From Acidobacteria bacterium Mor1 (GTDB lineage: Bacteria; Acidobacteriota; Polarisedimenticolia; Polarisedimenticolales; Polarisedimenticolaceae), in the NCBI GenBank assembly GCA_001664505.1, contig CP011806.1, forward strand, positions 2,580,904 to 2,644,903: a DNA stretch of 64,000 bases, given 5' to 3'. Both the position numbers and the translations under genes were made by a program. The notes under the pieces were generated by a model that did no database searches, had not been told where the DNA came from, and saw only the letters and a program-made list of their open reading frames with translations. Positions 7,691 to 16,695 of this stretch are shown here, one piece after another. Positions within the stretch are counted from its first letter, which is position 1, and each line of letters opens with the position of its first letter.

Positions 7691-10669
7691 ATGAAATCCC
7701 ACCTATCTCACATCACAGCAAGGCTGATCATTCGAAGGCTCCTGATCGTCGCTCTGCTTTGCGCCGCCCTGCCCTTGGCGATCCTGCCCTTGGCTGCCCA
7801 GCCCTCGGCCGCCCTTCTGCCCGCTTCGCTCCGCGCCGAGGAAACCGGCGCCGCCCCCGACACCGAAGAGGCCGACGGAAAGGACCCCATCCTCCAGCGG
7901 CTGGAGCAGAGCACCCTCCCCGATCAACCCGGGTACCCCGTCGACAAGATCGAGTTCGACCTGCCCGGCGGTCGGCTGGTACTCGAGCAGGGAACCCTGT
8001 TCCGTGACCGGGTCGACGGCACGCGCAGCCACGAACTGGTATTCATCGGCAACGGCTCGCTGCGGGTCGACGCCGCCAACGAGATCGAGCGCTACCAGCT
8101 GAGGCTTCACGGAGGTGAAGACAGGCTCGAGCGGCGCTTCAACCGGGCCGTGCTGCTGTTCGGCGGCGACCAGGCCGACGACCTGCTGCTGGGCCGCGCC
8201 GCGGCGGCAGCCGAGCAACCCGGACTCGCTACCGCTCGATCGATGTACGAGGCCTGGGTCGAGCGAGGCCCGCGCAACAGCATCGCCACCGGCGTGCGCC
8301 CGCTGCTTGCCGCCCTGCACGACGACGCCATCGCCCGGGACTACATGGCGGTCTGGGTCCACGACGGAGATGCCGACCGGGACTTCTACTTTCGCAACGA
8401 TCCCTGGGAACTCGAAACGGTGGAGGCCGGTGAACTGTTCGTTCCGGACAAACCGAAGGAGGGGGAGATTCATCCGGACCGACTGGACGACGACCGGTTT
8501 TGCAACTGGATGATCTGGACCCGCTACGGAGGTGGAGCCGATCGCACCGAACCGGGTTTGCGGCCGAAGAACCATCGCCTCGACCTGAAGCTGCGCGGCG
8601 AGAAACTGGAGGCGGAGGGCAGCGCGGAGATCGAGGCCCGGGCCAACGCCGACGGGATGCGGGTCGTGACCGCGACCATGGCCTCGACCATGGAGATCAC
8701 CGAGGCCCGGGACGGAGCCGGCCGGGAGCTGCCCACCTATTCCACCGGCCCGTACCATTTCCTGGTGCTGCCGGATCCGACCATCCAGGACGAGAACTGG
8801 GAGTTCGACCTCCGCTTCAGCGGTGAACCGGTCCGGCGCCGGGGAGGCCGTCAACGCCAGCGAAGCCCTTCGGGCTGGTACCCGCGGCTGACCGGGCTGT
8901 ACCGCTCGTCGTTCAAGGCCCGGCTGGAATGGCCCAAGGAGCAGACATTGCTCGGGGCCGGCACCCTGGTCGAATCGGGAGAGACCGAAGCGACCCTGTG
9001 GGAAGAGCGGGTCACCGAGACCCCGATGCAGTGGTTCTCGTTCGAGATCGGAGACTTCGACGTAGTCCACGACGAGGCGGGGCATATCAAGATCCGCCTG
9101 GGCGTCGAACGCACCCGCCACCCGCTCACCGACCAGGAGCGAAACGAGATCCTCGCCGGGCTCAAGGGATCGATCCTGTTCTACGAGTCGATCTTCGGTT
9201 GGCTGCCGATCAACGAGATCACCGTTGCGGTGGTCGACGGCAACTTTTCCCAGGGGCTGCTCAGCTTCATCACCCTGGCCCGGGTCGCGATGACGCCGAC
9301 CGGCGAGCGGGGCCTGCTGGCCTGGGATACACGGCCCGACGCCGAGATTCGCTACGAGACCGTGGCCCACGAGATGGCCCATCAGTGGTGGGGCAACATC
9401 GTCGGCTGGGCCAGCTACCGGGATCAATGGCTGAGTGAAGCGTTGGCCGACTACTGCGCCGTCCAGTTCATGCTCAAGATCACCAGGGACCGCTCGGACT
9501 ACCTGACCGCCCGCGCCGGCACCTGGAAAGGCAAGCTGACCCGGGCATCCAACATCGGCCGGCCGGTCTACACTTTGGGTCCGGTGACCCTCGGTACCCG
9601 ACTGGCACACAACCACGGTAGCGACCCCTACAGCGCGCTGATCTACGACAAGGGATCGGTGGTGTTCACCACCCTGGCACGGCAACTTGGACGGGATGCG
9701 ACCTGGTCCATGCTCGGAGACCTGTACGAAGCGGTGAACAACCGCCTGATCTCCACCGAGAATTTCCTCGGCGCCTTCGCCCACATGTCCGGCGCCGATC
9801 TCGATGCCTTCGCCGAGCGCTACATCTACGGCGTCGACATCCCACGGATCTACTACCGTTACGAGAGTGCGCAGCAGGACGGGGTCTGGACGATCCAGGG
9901 CGAGACCGAGCACCTGATCGGGCTGCAGCAGAACGTCCGGCTGGTCCAGCAGGACCGGCGCTGGGCGGTGGAGCACGTGGCAGGCGAGTCCGGCGATCTG
10001 TCCGACCTGCGCCTCGCGATCCCCTTCAGGGTGCGTCTGATCGACGGGAACTACCAATCGGGAACGGTCCTGGTCGAGGGGGAGCAGGGCCGCTTCAGCC
10101 TGCAGGTCGCCGGCGAACCTGTGGAGTTCGAGTTCGATCCGCTGGACGAGGTATTGGCCAACACCGTGTGCCTCAGTTGCGGCGAGGGACGCCGGCACCT
10201 GCAGTACGCCCGGGATCTTTTTGCCCAGGGCCGCTTCGACGCCGTGCCCGGCGCGATCACCGAGGGGGCCGAGGCCTACGCCGCCGCAGGGGATCGCACG
10301 GGGGAGTTGCGGGCTCACGTTGCCCGGGCGCGCTTCCGGCTGGACCGGGGAGATATCGCCGGGGCGATGGAGCAACTCAAGAGTTTGCGCAAGGAACTGG
10401 AGGACGCGGGCTTCGAGCAACAGCGCTTCGAATGGTTGGCGCTGGAGGCACGCATCGATCTGTTGCGCGGCGCCAGGGGTTCGGCGATGAGCCGCCTGAC
10501 CGAGCTGTCGCGGGAGGTCGGCAATGACGGCTACTTCACCTCGGGCGACGGCGAGATCCTGGCCGTACTCGCCGCGGCGGCCCATGATGCCGACCGGCCG
10601 GAGCTGGCGGCGGACGCAGCCCGCATCGCGACCTACTTCGGAGCGGATGTCGCCGCCCTGGGATACTGA
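7691..10669 (+). CDS. Secreted M1-like (gluzincin) metallopeptidase
   Basis: 992 residues with a Sec signal (about 1-45). A largely unassigned N-terminal region is followed by an M1-type beta-domain and the zinc site HEMAH (His560, Glu561, His564) with the third ligand Glu583 in SEALADY, exactly the HExxH-18-E spacing of family M1. The GAMEN motif that binds the substrate N-terminus in true aminopeptidases is not present; the equivalent stretch reads NFSQGLLSF. The C-terminal part (about 830-992) looks helical and TPR-like after a CLSC pair. I infer an exported zinc peptidase whose specificity may differ from aminopeptidases. It is the first gene of a same-strand run continuing to 15.9 kb. 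Confidence 0.82.
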   Translation: MKSHLSHITARLIIRRLLIVALLCAALPLAILPLAAQPSAALLPASLRAEETGAAPDTEEADGKDPILQRLEQSTLPDQPGYPVDKIEFDLPGGRLVLEQGTLFRDRVDGTRSHELVFIGNGSLRVDAANEIERYQLRLHGGEDRLERRFNRAVLLFGGDQADDLLLGRAAAAAEQPGLATARSMYEAWVERGPRNSIATGVRPLLAALHDDAIARDYMAVWVHDGDADRDFYFRNDPWELETVEAGELFVPDKPKEGEIHPDRLDDDRFCNWMIWTRYGGGADRTEPGLRPKNHRLDLKLRGEKLEAEGSAEIEARANADGMRVVTATMASTMEITEARDGAGRELPTYSTGPYHFLVLPDPTIQDENWEFDLRFSGEPVRRRGGRQRQRSPSGWYPRLTGLYRSSFKARLEWPKEQTLLGAGTLVESGETEATLWEERVTETPMQWFSFEIGDFDVVHDEAGHIKIRLGVERTRHPLTDQERNEILAGLKGSILFYESIFGWLPINEITVAVVDGNFSQGLLSFITLARVAMTPTGERGLLAWDTRPDAEIRYETVAHEMAHQWWGNIVGWASYRDQWLSEALADYCAVQFMLKITRDRSDYLTARAGTWKGKLTRASNIGRPVYTLGPVTLGTRLAHNHGSDPYSALIYDKGSVVFTTLARQLGRDATWSMLGDLYEAVNNRLISTENFLGAFAHMSGADLDAFAERYIYGVDIPRIYYRYESAQQDGVWTIQGETEHLIGLQQNVRLVQQDRRWAVEHVAGESGDLSDLRLAIPFRVRLIDGNYQSGTVLVEGEQGRFSLQVAGEPVEFEFDPLDEVLANTVCLSCGEGRRHLQYARDLFAQGRFDAVPGAITEGAEAYAAAGDRTGELRAHVARARFRLDRGDIAGAMEQLKSLRKELEDAGFEQQRFEWLALEARIDLLRGARGSAMSRLTELSREVGNDGYFTSGDGEILAVLAAAAHDADRPELAADAARIATYFGADVAALGY

Positions 10670-11570
10670 GCGAGGATTCTTGAACGGTTCCGAGCAGACA
10701 GCCACCCTCGCGCTCCCCGGAGTCGAGTTGACCTACGGTCTGCGCCGCAGCGGCCGCGGGGATTCCCCTCTGGTCGCGCTGCTCCACGGCGCGGCCAGCA
10801 ATCGCACCCGCTGGTCGGAGCTCCTGGACGCCACCGCACTGGCCGGCCGTTGTGACTTCCTGCGGCCGGACCTGCGCGGCAACGGTGAGTCGATGTGCCG
10901 CGGCCGCATGGACCTCGGCGTCTGGGCCGGCGACATGCGCGGGCTTCTGGATGCGCAACAACGGCAACGAGCCATCCTCGTCGGCCACAGCCTCGGCGCC
11001 CAGATCGCCATGCGCTTCGCCGCCGAACATCCTGAACGCACCTCGGCGTTGGTGCTGATCGATCCGGTCTTCCGCGCCGGCATCCAGGGCAACCGCCGCC
11101 GGCTGATGAAGATGCGGCCGCTCTTTCAGGGTCTGGTCCTGCTCGGGAGAATGCTCAACGGCATCGGGCTGGGACGCCGGACCTTTCCCAACCGGGACTT
11201 GCGGGAACTCGACCGGGTGACCCGTGACGAGCTGAAACGCACCGACGACCCCCAGGCGCTGGTCAAGAAGTACACCTCGATCTCGATCCAGGTGACCTAC
11301 ATGCCGCGACTCAACTACGTGCAGCAGTTGCTCGGGGCCACCGAGCCGCTGCCTCCTCTGGAGAAGATCGCCTGTCCCGTGCTGGTCCTGGCCGCCGCCG
11401 GAGGCGAGTTCGGCGACACGTCGGTGGCCGAGAGCGAAACGGCACGATTCAAGGACGGTGAGCTGCTGCCCGTCGACGCCGATCACTGGCCGCTCACCGA
11501 GGCGCCCGACGCCACCCGAGAGATGATCGAAAACTGGCTCCTGCGCAGGGAGCTGGTTCCGGCGGTATGA
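10647..11570 (+). CDS. Alpha/beta hydrolase
   Basis: 307 residues if the ATG at 10647 is used, overlapping the peptidase gene by 23 nt; a TTG at 10680 just after that gene's stop is an equally possible start, since both have only weak, close Shine-Dalgarno matches. Fold landmarks: LLHGAASNRTRW (oxyanion HG), DLRGNGES, the nucleophile elbow GHSLGAQ, then IDPV, a helical cap, and the terminal His in VDADHWPLTE. A soluble serine hydrolase or esterase of unknown substrate, apparently translationally linked to the upstream peptidase. Confidence 0.82.
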   Translation: MSPPWDTERGFLNGSEQTATLALPGVELTYGLRRSGRGDSPLVALLHGAASNRTRWSELLDATALAGRCDFLRPDLRGNGESMCRGRMDLGVWAGDMRGLLDAQQRQRAILVGHSLGAQIAMRFAAEHPERTSALVLIDPVFRAGIQGNRRRLMKMRPLFQGLVLLGRMLNGIGLGRRTFPNRDLRELDRVTRDELKRTDDPQALVKKYTSISIQVTYMPRLNYVQQLLGATEPLPPLEKIACPVLVLAAAGGEFGDTSVAESETARFKDGELLPVDADHWPLTEAPDATREMIENWLLRRELVPAV

Positions 11571-11614
11571 TCGTCGGCCCGCGACCCGTCCAAGGTTTCC
11601 GATCCGGAGCAAGC

Positions 11615-13819
11615 ATGAACTCGAGCCTCCATCGCCGTCCCTCCTGTCGTACCCGTCGTGGCCGTCCGGCGTTCTCCCGCACGGGGCTACGCCTCGGGCT
11701 GATCGTCGCGCTGGTCGCCTGCCTCGCCCTACCCGCGTTGGCCGACGCCGGTCGTGAGCTGCGGCTGGCGGCACGCAACGGCGACCTGGCCGAGGTCAAG
11801 CGGCTGCTGGCCGCCGGCACGCCCGTCGACAGCGCCGGGATCTACGGCAACACCGCCCTCTGCCTGGCTGCCCAGCAGGGACAGCTCGACGTGATGCGGT
11901 TGTTGCTCGAGAAGGGTGCCGATCCCGACGCCCGGGAGACCTTTTTCGGCATGAGCGCCCTGGACATGGCGCTGTGGAAAGGCGGGCCGGAGTTCGAGGC
12001 GGCCCAACTCCTGTTGACCGCCGTCTCGTCGGGCCGCGCCGGAGCCTTCGAGAAGGCGATTCAGGCCAAGCACGAATCCCTCGCCCGGGCAGCGCTGAGC
12101 GGCGGTCCGATCACCGAGAGCGAGGCCGGCTACCTTCGCGACCGCTATCCGGAGCTGGACGGTGTCTACGCCGAGGCACTGGCCGCGGTGAGGACGAAAC
12201 CCGATCCGGCCCCGCCGTCATACAGCGCCAAGGAGCTGGCGAGCATGGCCGGCGAATTCGAGAGTGGTGACGGCAAGGTCAAGGTCGAGACCGCCGACGG
12301 TGGCCTGGTGTTGGTGCGGGGCGAAGCACGAACCCCCCTCGCTGCGGCCGGTGATCGGGAGTTCAAGAGCGAAGACGGCGGAACCACCGTGCGCTTCTTC
12401 GGCCGGGCCGGCACCGTCGAGGGCATGTCGATCGCCAGCGGCGACGGCGAACCGATGCGCATGCGGGTGGCCGAGAGCCCCGTGGCCGCAAGCGGCGAAC
12501 TCCCCGAGTACGTCGCCGACCCCGAAGCCGAGGCCACGGTGCACTGGCCCGGCTTCCGCGGCCGCAACCGGGACGGAATAGGCGACGGCATCGACACCCC
12601 GGTCAATCTGGATCTCGAAACCAAGGCCAACGTGGCCTGGATCGCCGACATCCCGGGCCTGGGCAACTCCAGCCCGGTGGTCTGGGGCGACCAGGTGTTC
12701 GTGACCACCGCCGTGGCCGAGGGAGGCAGCACGCCGCTGCGCACCGGCCTGACCGGCGCCGGCGACGAGATCGAAGAGAACGTCGAGCACCGCTGGATGG
12801 TGCTGGCCTTCGACAAGAAAAGCGGCAAGAAGCTGTGGGAGACCGAGGTCGGCCGCGCGGTGCCCCTGACCAAGCGGCACTTCAAGGCGACCCAGGCCAA
12901 CTCGAGCCCGGTGACCGACGGCAAGCATCTGGTGGTGGTCTTCCCCACCGCCGGACTGGCCTGTCTCGGCCTCGACGGCAAGCTGCGCTGGAAACACGAG
13001 CTGGGCGGCCTCAACGCCGGCGGCTTCAACGACCCGGGCATGCAGTGGGGCTTCGCCGCCTCGCCGATCCTTCACGACGGCACGGTGATCCTGCAGGTCG
13101 ACATCCATGAAGGGGCGTACATCGCGGCTTGGGACGTCGAGACCGGCAAGCGGAAGTGGAAGACCGAACGCCCCGGCGTGGCGCCCTCCTGGTCGACGCC
13201 GGCGATCTGGCCGACGCCCGCTGGTGACGAGCTGGTGGTCAACGCCTCGATCATCCGCGGCTACGATCCGGACAACGGCAAGGAGCTGTGGTCGTTGGGG
13301 CCGACGTCGATCCAGGTGGTGGCGGCGCCGGTGATCGGCCGCGAGCACGCGTACGTCTCTTCAGGTTATCCGCCAGCCCGGCCGATCTACGCGGTCAAGC
13401 CGGGCATCCGCGGCGACCACACCATCGAGCCGGGCACTGAAGGCAGTGAGGTGCTCGCCTGGCACCAGACCCGCGGCGGCGCCTACATGCCGACTCCCCT
13501 GCTCTACCGCGGCATGTACTACATGGTCCACCACAACGGCCGCATCGCCGGGCACGACGCACGCAGCGGCAAGATCGTCTACCGCGGCCGCTTCAGCGAA
13601 GGAGGCACCTTCACCGCCTCGCCTGTGGTGGCCAACGGCAAGATCTACCAGGGCACCGAGGAGGGCACCATGTACGTACTGGAAGCCGGCGCCGAGCACA
13701 AGGAGCTGGGGAACTTCTGGCTCGAAGAGCCGTTGATGGCGACGCCGGCGATCTCCGAGGGCAAGCTGCTGGTGCGGACGCCGTCGAAGCTGATCGCCTT
13801 CGAGAAGAAGCAACCGTGA
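11615..13819 (+). CDS. Secreted ankyrin-repeat and PQQ-type beta-propeller protein
   Basis: 734 residues from the ATG at 11615, chosen because GGAG (11606-11609) lies five bases upstream and a clean signal peptide follows; an in-frame ATG at 11567 overlaps the previous stop but lacks both. Ankyrin repeats (about 48-120: LAARNGDLAEVKRLLAAG, GNTALCLAAQQG, LLLEKGADPDA) are followed by a linker and an eight-bladed-type PQQ-like propeller (about 330-730) with recurring W-x-G / LAFDKKSGKKLWETEVG blades. Such propellers act as BamB-like scaffolds or as PQQ enzymes; no catalytic quinoprotein residues are evident. Likely periplasmic. Confidence 0.8.
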   Translation: MNSSLHRRPSCRTRRGRPAFSRTGLRLGLIVALVACLALPALADAGRELRLAARNGDLAEVKRLLAAGTPVDSAGIYGNTALCLAAQQGQLDVMRLLLEKGADPDARETFFGMSALDMALWKGGPEFEAAQLLLTAVSSGRAGAFEKAIQAKHESLARAALSGGPITESEAGYLRDRYPELDGVYAEALAAVRTKPDPAPPSYSAKELASMAGEFESGDGKVKVETADGGLVLVRGEARTPLAAAGDREFKSEDGGTTVRFFGRAGTVEGMSIASGDGEPMRMRVAESPVAASGELPEYVADPEAEATVHWPGFRGRNRDGIGDGIDTPVNLDLETKANVAWIADIPGLGNSSPVVWGDQVFVTTAVAEGGSTPLRTGLTGAGDEIEENVEHRWMVLAFDKKSGKKLWETEVGRAVPLTKRHFKATQANSSPVTDGKHLVVVFPTAGLACLGLDGKLRWKHELGGLNAGGFNDPGMQWGFAASPILHDGTVILQVDIHEGAYIAAWDVETGKRKWKTERPGVAPSWSTPAIWPTPAGDELVVNASIIRGYDPDNGKELWSLGPTSIQVVAAPVIGREHAYVSSGYPPARPIYAVKPGIRGDHTIEPGTEGSEVLAWHQTRGGAYMPTPLLYRGMYYMVHHNGRIAGHDARSGKIVYRGRFSEGGTFTASPVVANGKIYQGTEEGTMYVLEAGAEHKELGNFWLEEPLMATPAISEGKLLVRTPSKLIAFEKKQP

Positions 13820-14313
13820 GCGACCGCACCGACTCCAAGTGGGGAGAGATCCTCAAGTGCTTCACCCGGGGTGACCGGGCGAAGGCCTTCTGGCGGATGA
13901 CCTGGACCGGCGGCGTCAGCGTGCAGAGCAACCGGATCGGCAAGGCGCTCCAATCGAAACGGGGACGCAAGATCATCGCGGCTTGTGACGGGCTGAGCAC
14001 GGCGGATCTCGATCAGCTGGTGACCCGCGCGCAGTTCCACCGCAAGATGACCGAGTCCGACGCGCGCGCCGTACTGGTCCCCGCCTTGACCCTTCCCGTC
14101 GCGATGATGGCCTTCATCTTCGAGTTCCTCGGGGATTCGTTCCGTGAAGACGGGAACTACGAGCTCTTCGGCGCCGCGATCGTCATCGCGGTCTTCTTCG
14201 GCCTGATCGCCTACTTCAACGGCGTGATCAAGACCCAGGAATCCGAGGAACTCGAGGCGATCCTGACCCTCGAACAAAAGAAGCGAGAGGCGCCCTCACC
14301 TTCGGCGGAGTAG
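13816..14313 (+). CDS. Small membrane protein with two transmembrane helices, unknown function
   Basis: 165 residues, starting at GTG 13816 with a 4-nt overlap with the propeller gene, so translational coupling is likely. A basic N-terminal cytoplasmic region (about 1-90) precedes two predicted transmembrane helices (about 93-112 and 120-140, the second FGAAIVIAVFFGLIAYF) and a charged tail rich in Glu and Lys. I do not recognise the family. Its tight placement suggests it works with, or anchors, the preceding secreted protein. Confidence 0.7.
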   Translation: MSDRTDSKWGEILKCFTRGDRAKAFWRMTWTGGVSVQSNRIGKALQSKRGRKIIAACDGLSTADLDQLVTRAQFHRKMTESDARAVLVPALTLPVAMMAFIFEFLGDSFREDGNYELFGAAIVIAVFFGLIAYFNGVIKTQESEELEAILTLEQKKREAPSPSAE

Positions 14314-14315
14314 CC

Positions 14316-14344
14316 TTGCTCCTCCCATGCCCAGTGCGTATGAT
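14316..14344 (+). promoter_or_regulatory. Promoter of the polytopic membrane protein gene
   Basis: TTGCTC (14316-14321) and TATGAT (14339-14344) with a 17-bp spacer. The -10 ends nine bases before ATG 14354. An in-frame ATG at 14327 lies between the two boxes, so 14354 is favoured as the true start. Confidence 0.4.
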
Positions 14345-14353
14345 CCCGGCACG

Positions 14354-15862
14354 ATGGCACGGTCCGACAAGACGCCTGACAAGGCACCCGACCAGGCAAC
14401 TCTCCTGCAACGGATCGACCCGCTGTTCGCCTGGGTGCCGGTGGCGATCTACGCAATCTGGGTCTTCAGCAAGGGCCACGAACCGAACCAGGACGCCTAC
14501 TACCACGTGGGCTGCGCCGGGCTCTACGCCACCCGGGGCTGGCTGTCGGAGTTCCCCTGGCTGCCGCTGACCGTTCTCGGCGAGAGCTTCCCCAACGTCC
14601 ACCTGGGCATGCACCTGCTGCTTGCTCCGCTGACCTGGTTCCTCGAGCCGTTGGTCGCGCTGAAGGTCGCGACGGTGCTCATGTCCGGCGGCGTGGTGAT
14701 CAGCATCTACCTGGTACTGCGACGCTGGGAAGTCCCCCACCCCGGGGTATGGGCCATGCTGGGCCCTTTGCTCTCCCCGCTCTTCGTCAGCTGGGGGTCG
14801 AGCCTCAAGGGGGGCTCACTGTTCTTCATCCTGTTCATCTGGTTCATCGACGCGCTGTGGGACAACGCTCCCAGACGCGTCTTCATCCTCGCGTGGATTT
14901 CGGTCTACGCCTACGTCGGTGCGCCGATCCTGATCGCCGTCCTGCTGGTCTACCTGGTCATCGGCCGCATCTGGGATGGCGCCTGGCCCGGGCGGATCGC
15001 CGCCGCGGGATTGGGCGGACTGGCCGGCGGCTACATCCTGAACCCCTTCTGGCCCGGGCAGTGGGTTCACACCGCCCGGGAGCTCAGCGGCGGACTGGCC
15101 GGTTATTTCGGCTCCGCCGGGCGGTTCATCGGCTACGAGTGGATCTCTCCCCCCGGCGATCTGGTGCTGCGTTTTGCCTTCCTGTACCTGGCGATCTGGA
15201 TGGTGCTGCTCGTGCGCGGCCTCGACGGATCGCGGCGCGTGCCGACCCTGGCGGTCACCGGCACGGTGATCGCCCTCGGGCTGCTCGGCGCCTCGCTGTT
15301 GGGGGTCAAGCACTTCCAGCTGTTCTTCATCGCCTCCTGCCTGTTCATCCCGCTGCACTACAGCCGAACCCGGCCGTGGCCCACGGCGGTCACCCTGTCA
15401 CTCCTCGTCGCGGCGATCCTGACCGCCGGCTGGGCGACCCGCACCTCCTGGCAAGACCTGCACAGCGCCGGCCGGGTACCTGCCGAAGACTATCGAGTGA
15501 TGGCCGAGCAGCTCGAGCTGCTGACCCAGCCGGATCAGATGGTGATCGTGCCGTGGGATGACTTCCCCGGGCTGTTCTTGTTCAGCAAGCACAACCGCTA
15601 CCCGGTGGGTATGAACGTCGCCTTCCTGCGCTGGGCATCCGAGGAACGGTTCCAGGCCTACACCGCGCTCTACCAGGGCCGGGTCGAGGACCCTGCCGCC
15701 ATCGCCGCGGAGCACTTCGAAGATGCGCAGTTGATCCTGCTGCGGCCGAGCCTTCACCCGCGGCTGCTGCGGTTGCTGAGCAACCATCCCGGCAGCACCG
15801 AGGTCCCTTCCCGCGCAGGCTCATGGCGGATGTTCCGGGTCTCGCAGACCCAGCGCCGCTAG
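14354..15862 (+). CDS. Polytopic membrane protein, GT-C glycosyltransferase-like
   Basis: 502 residues from ATG 14354 (511 if ATG 14327 is used). About ten transmembrane helices span residues 20-370, followed by a soluble extracytoplasmic tail. The first loop contains HEPNQDAYYHVGCAGLYATRGW, which resembles the acidic first-loop motif of GT-C polyprenyl-phosphate-sugar transferases (dolichol-P-mannose transferase-like) and includes a candidate catalytic Asp. The tail contains a VIVPWDDFPGLFLFSKHNRYPVG segment similar to that seen in this type of protein. Assignment is by topology and motif only; substrate and acceptor are unknown. Confidence 0.65.
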   Translation: MARSDKTPDKAPDQATLLQRIDPLFAWVPVAIYAIWVFSKGHEPNQDAYYHVGCAGLYATRGWLSEFPWLPLTVLGESFPNVHLGMHLLLAPLTWFLEPLVALKVATVLMSGGVVISIYLVLRRWEVPHPGVWAMLGPLLSPLFVSWGSSLKGGSLFFILFIWFIDALWDNAPRRVFILAWISVYAYVGAPILIAVLLVYLVIGRIWDGAWPGRIAAAGLGGLAGGYILNPFWPGQWVHTARELSGGLAGYFGSAGRFIGYEWISPPGDLVLRFAFLYLAIWMVLLVRGLDGSRRVPTLAVTGTVIALGLLGASLLGVKHFQLFFIASCLFIPLHYSRTRPWPTAVTLSLLVAAILTAGWATRTSWQDLHSAGRVPAEDYRVMAEQLELLTQPDQMVIVPWDDFPGLFLFSKHNRYPVGMNVAFLRWASEERFQAYTALYQGRVEDPAAIAAEHFEDAQLILLRPSLHPRLLRLLSNHPGSTEVPSRAGSWRMFRVSQTQRR

Positions 15863-16000
15863 CCCCCGAGAGCCAGGCGGTTCTCGCCGGCAGATCTTTT
15901 TCTGACAAATCTCGAAATTCCGTGGCGGGTCTGTGCCCCGGCCTGCGTGTTCAAGGGCGACACCGAAAACAAACCGCCCCCCGCGGCACAGGAGATTGAA

Positions 16001-16633
16001 ATGAAGAAGATCGCGACCCTCGTCACCCTGATCGTTGTTTCCGCCCTCGCCCTCAGCACCGCCGCCATGGCCGGCGCCCCGATCCGGGTCTCCCGGGCCG
16101 GTTCGATGGAATCGGTTGAAGCCGGTGAGCACCTGGTCTTCGGCACCGACCGCACCGTCGACGGCGCCACCATTCTGGTGCGCGACTTCTCCCAGCGTCA
16201 GGTGAACGCCGATATCAGCACGAGCTCCCTGGAAGCGGACACCGCGTACTCCATCTGGTGGGCCGTGTTCAACCACCCGGAGTTCTGCATCGAGCCCAAC
16301 GCCTGCGCCCTGGCCGACCTCGGCTCCCTCGGTGACCCCCGGGTGCGCCCCTCGGTCTTCTGGGCCGGCGGCTTCGTCTCCGACGCCTTCGGTTCCGCCA
16401 ACCACTCGATCCGCCTGGGCGTCGGGCCGACCACCCGTGAGCTGTTCGCCAAGACCCAGCCCTGGGGCCTCCTGAATCTGCGCGGCGCCGAGATCCACGT
16501 GGTCCTGCGCACCCACGGCCCGGTCGGCGTCGCCGGCCCGGTGCACAAGCAGATCGGCACGGCCCTGGAGGCCTGCCCCGCCGGCGGCTGCGCCAACGTC
16601 TTCGCCTCGATCCACCGCGCGCCGACCAACTAG
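16001..16633 (+). CDS. Secreted protein of unknown function
   Basis: 210 residues; the start at 16001 is fixed by AGGAG six bases upstream and a textbook signal peptide (MKKIATLVTLIVVSALALS, cleavage after AMA near residue 24). The mature protein is beta-rich with a central WWAVFNHPEFC segment and two cysteine pairs (near CIEPNAC and CPAGGC) that probably form disulfides. I do not recognise the family. It stands alone between an upstream promoter region with no clear boxes and a strong intrinsic terminator, so it is probably a separately regulated abundant transcript. Confidence 0.75.
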   Translation: MKKIATLVTLIVVSALALSTAAMAGAPIRVSRAGSMESVEAGEHLVFGTDRTVDGATILVRDFSQRQVNADISTSSLEADTAYSIWWAVFNHPEFCIEPNACALADLGSLGDPRVRPSVFWAGGFVSDAFGSANHSIRLGVGPTTRELFAKTQPWGLLNLRGAEIHVVLRTHGPVGVAGPVHKQIGTALEACPAGGCANVFASIHRAPTN

Positions 16634-16657
16634 ACGGCGAGATCAACCTCTCGAACG

Positions 16658-16691
16658 GCGGCCACGGGACCACCCCGTGGCCGCTTTCTTT
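16658..16691 (+). terminator. Intrinsic terminator after the secreted protein gene
   Basis: Perfect 11-bp GC-rich stem (GCGGCCACGGG at 16658-16668 and CCCGTGGCCGC at 16674-16684), 5-nt loop, then TTTCTTT. It lies between two convergent genes. Confidence 0.85.
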
Positions 16692-16695
16692 GTGT

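Noticed and set aside
7703..10705. 1000-codon open frame on the minus strand
   Set aside because: Antisense to the M1-type peptidase gene; low-complexity composition rich in Gly, Val, Gln and Leu typical of GC-rich shadow frames, no domains.
14327..14353. Earlier ATG for the polytopic membrane protein
   Set aside because: It lies between a -35-like and a -10-like box, so the downstream ATG 14354 is favoured, though not proven.
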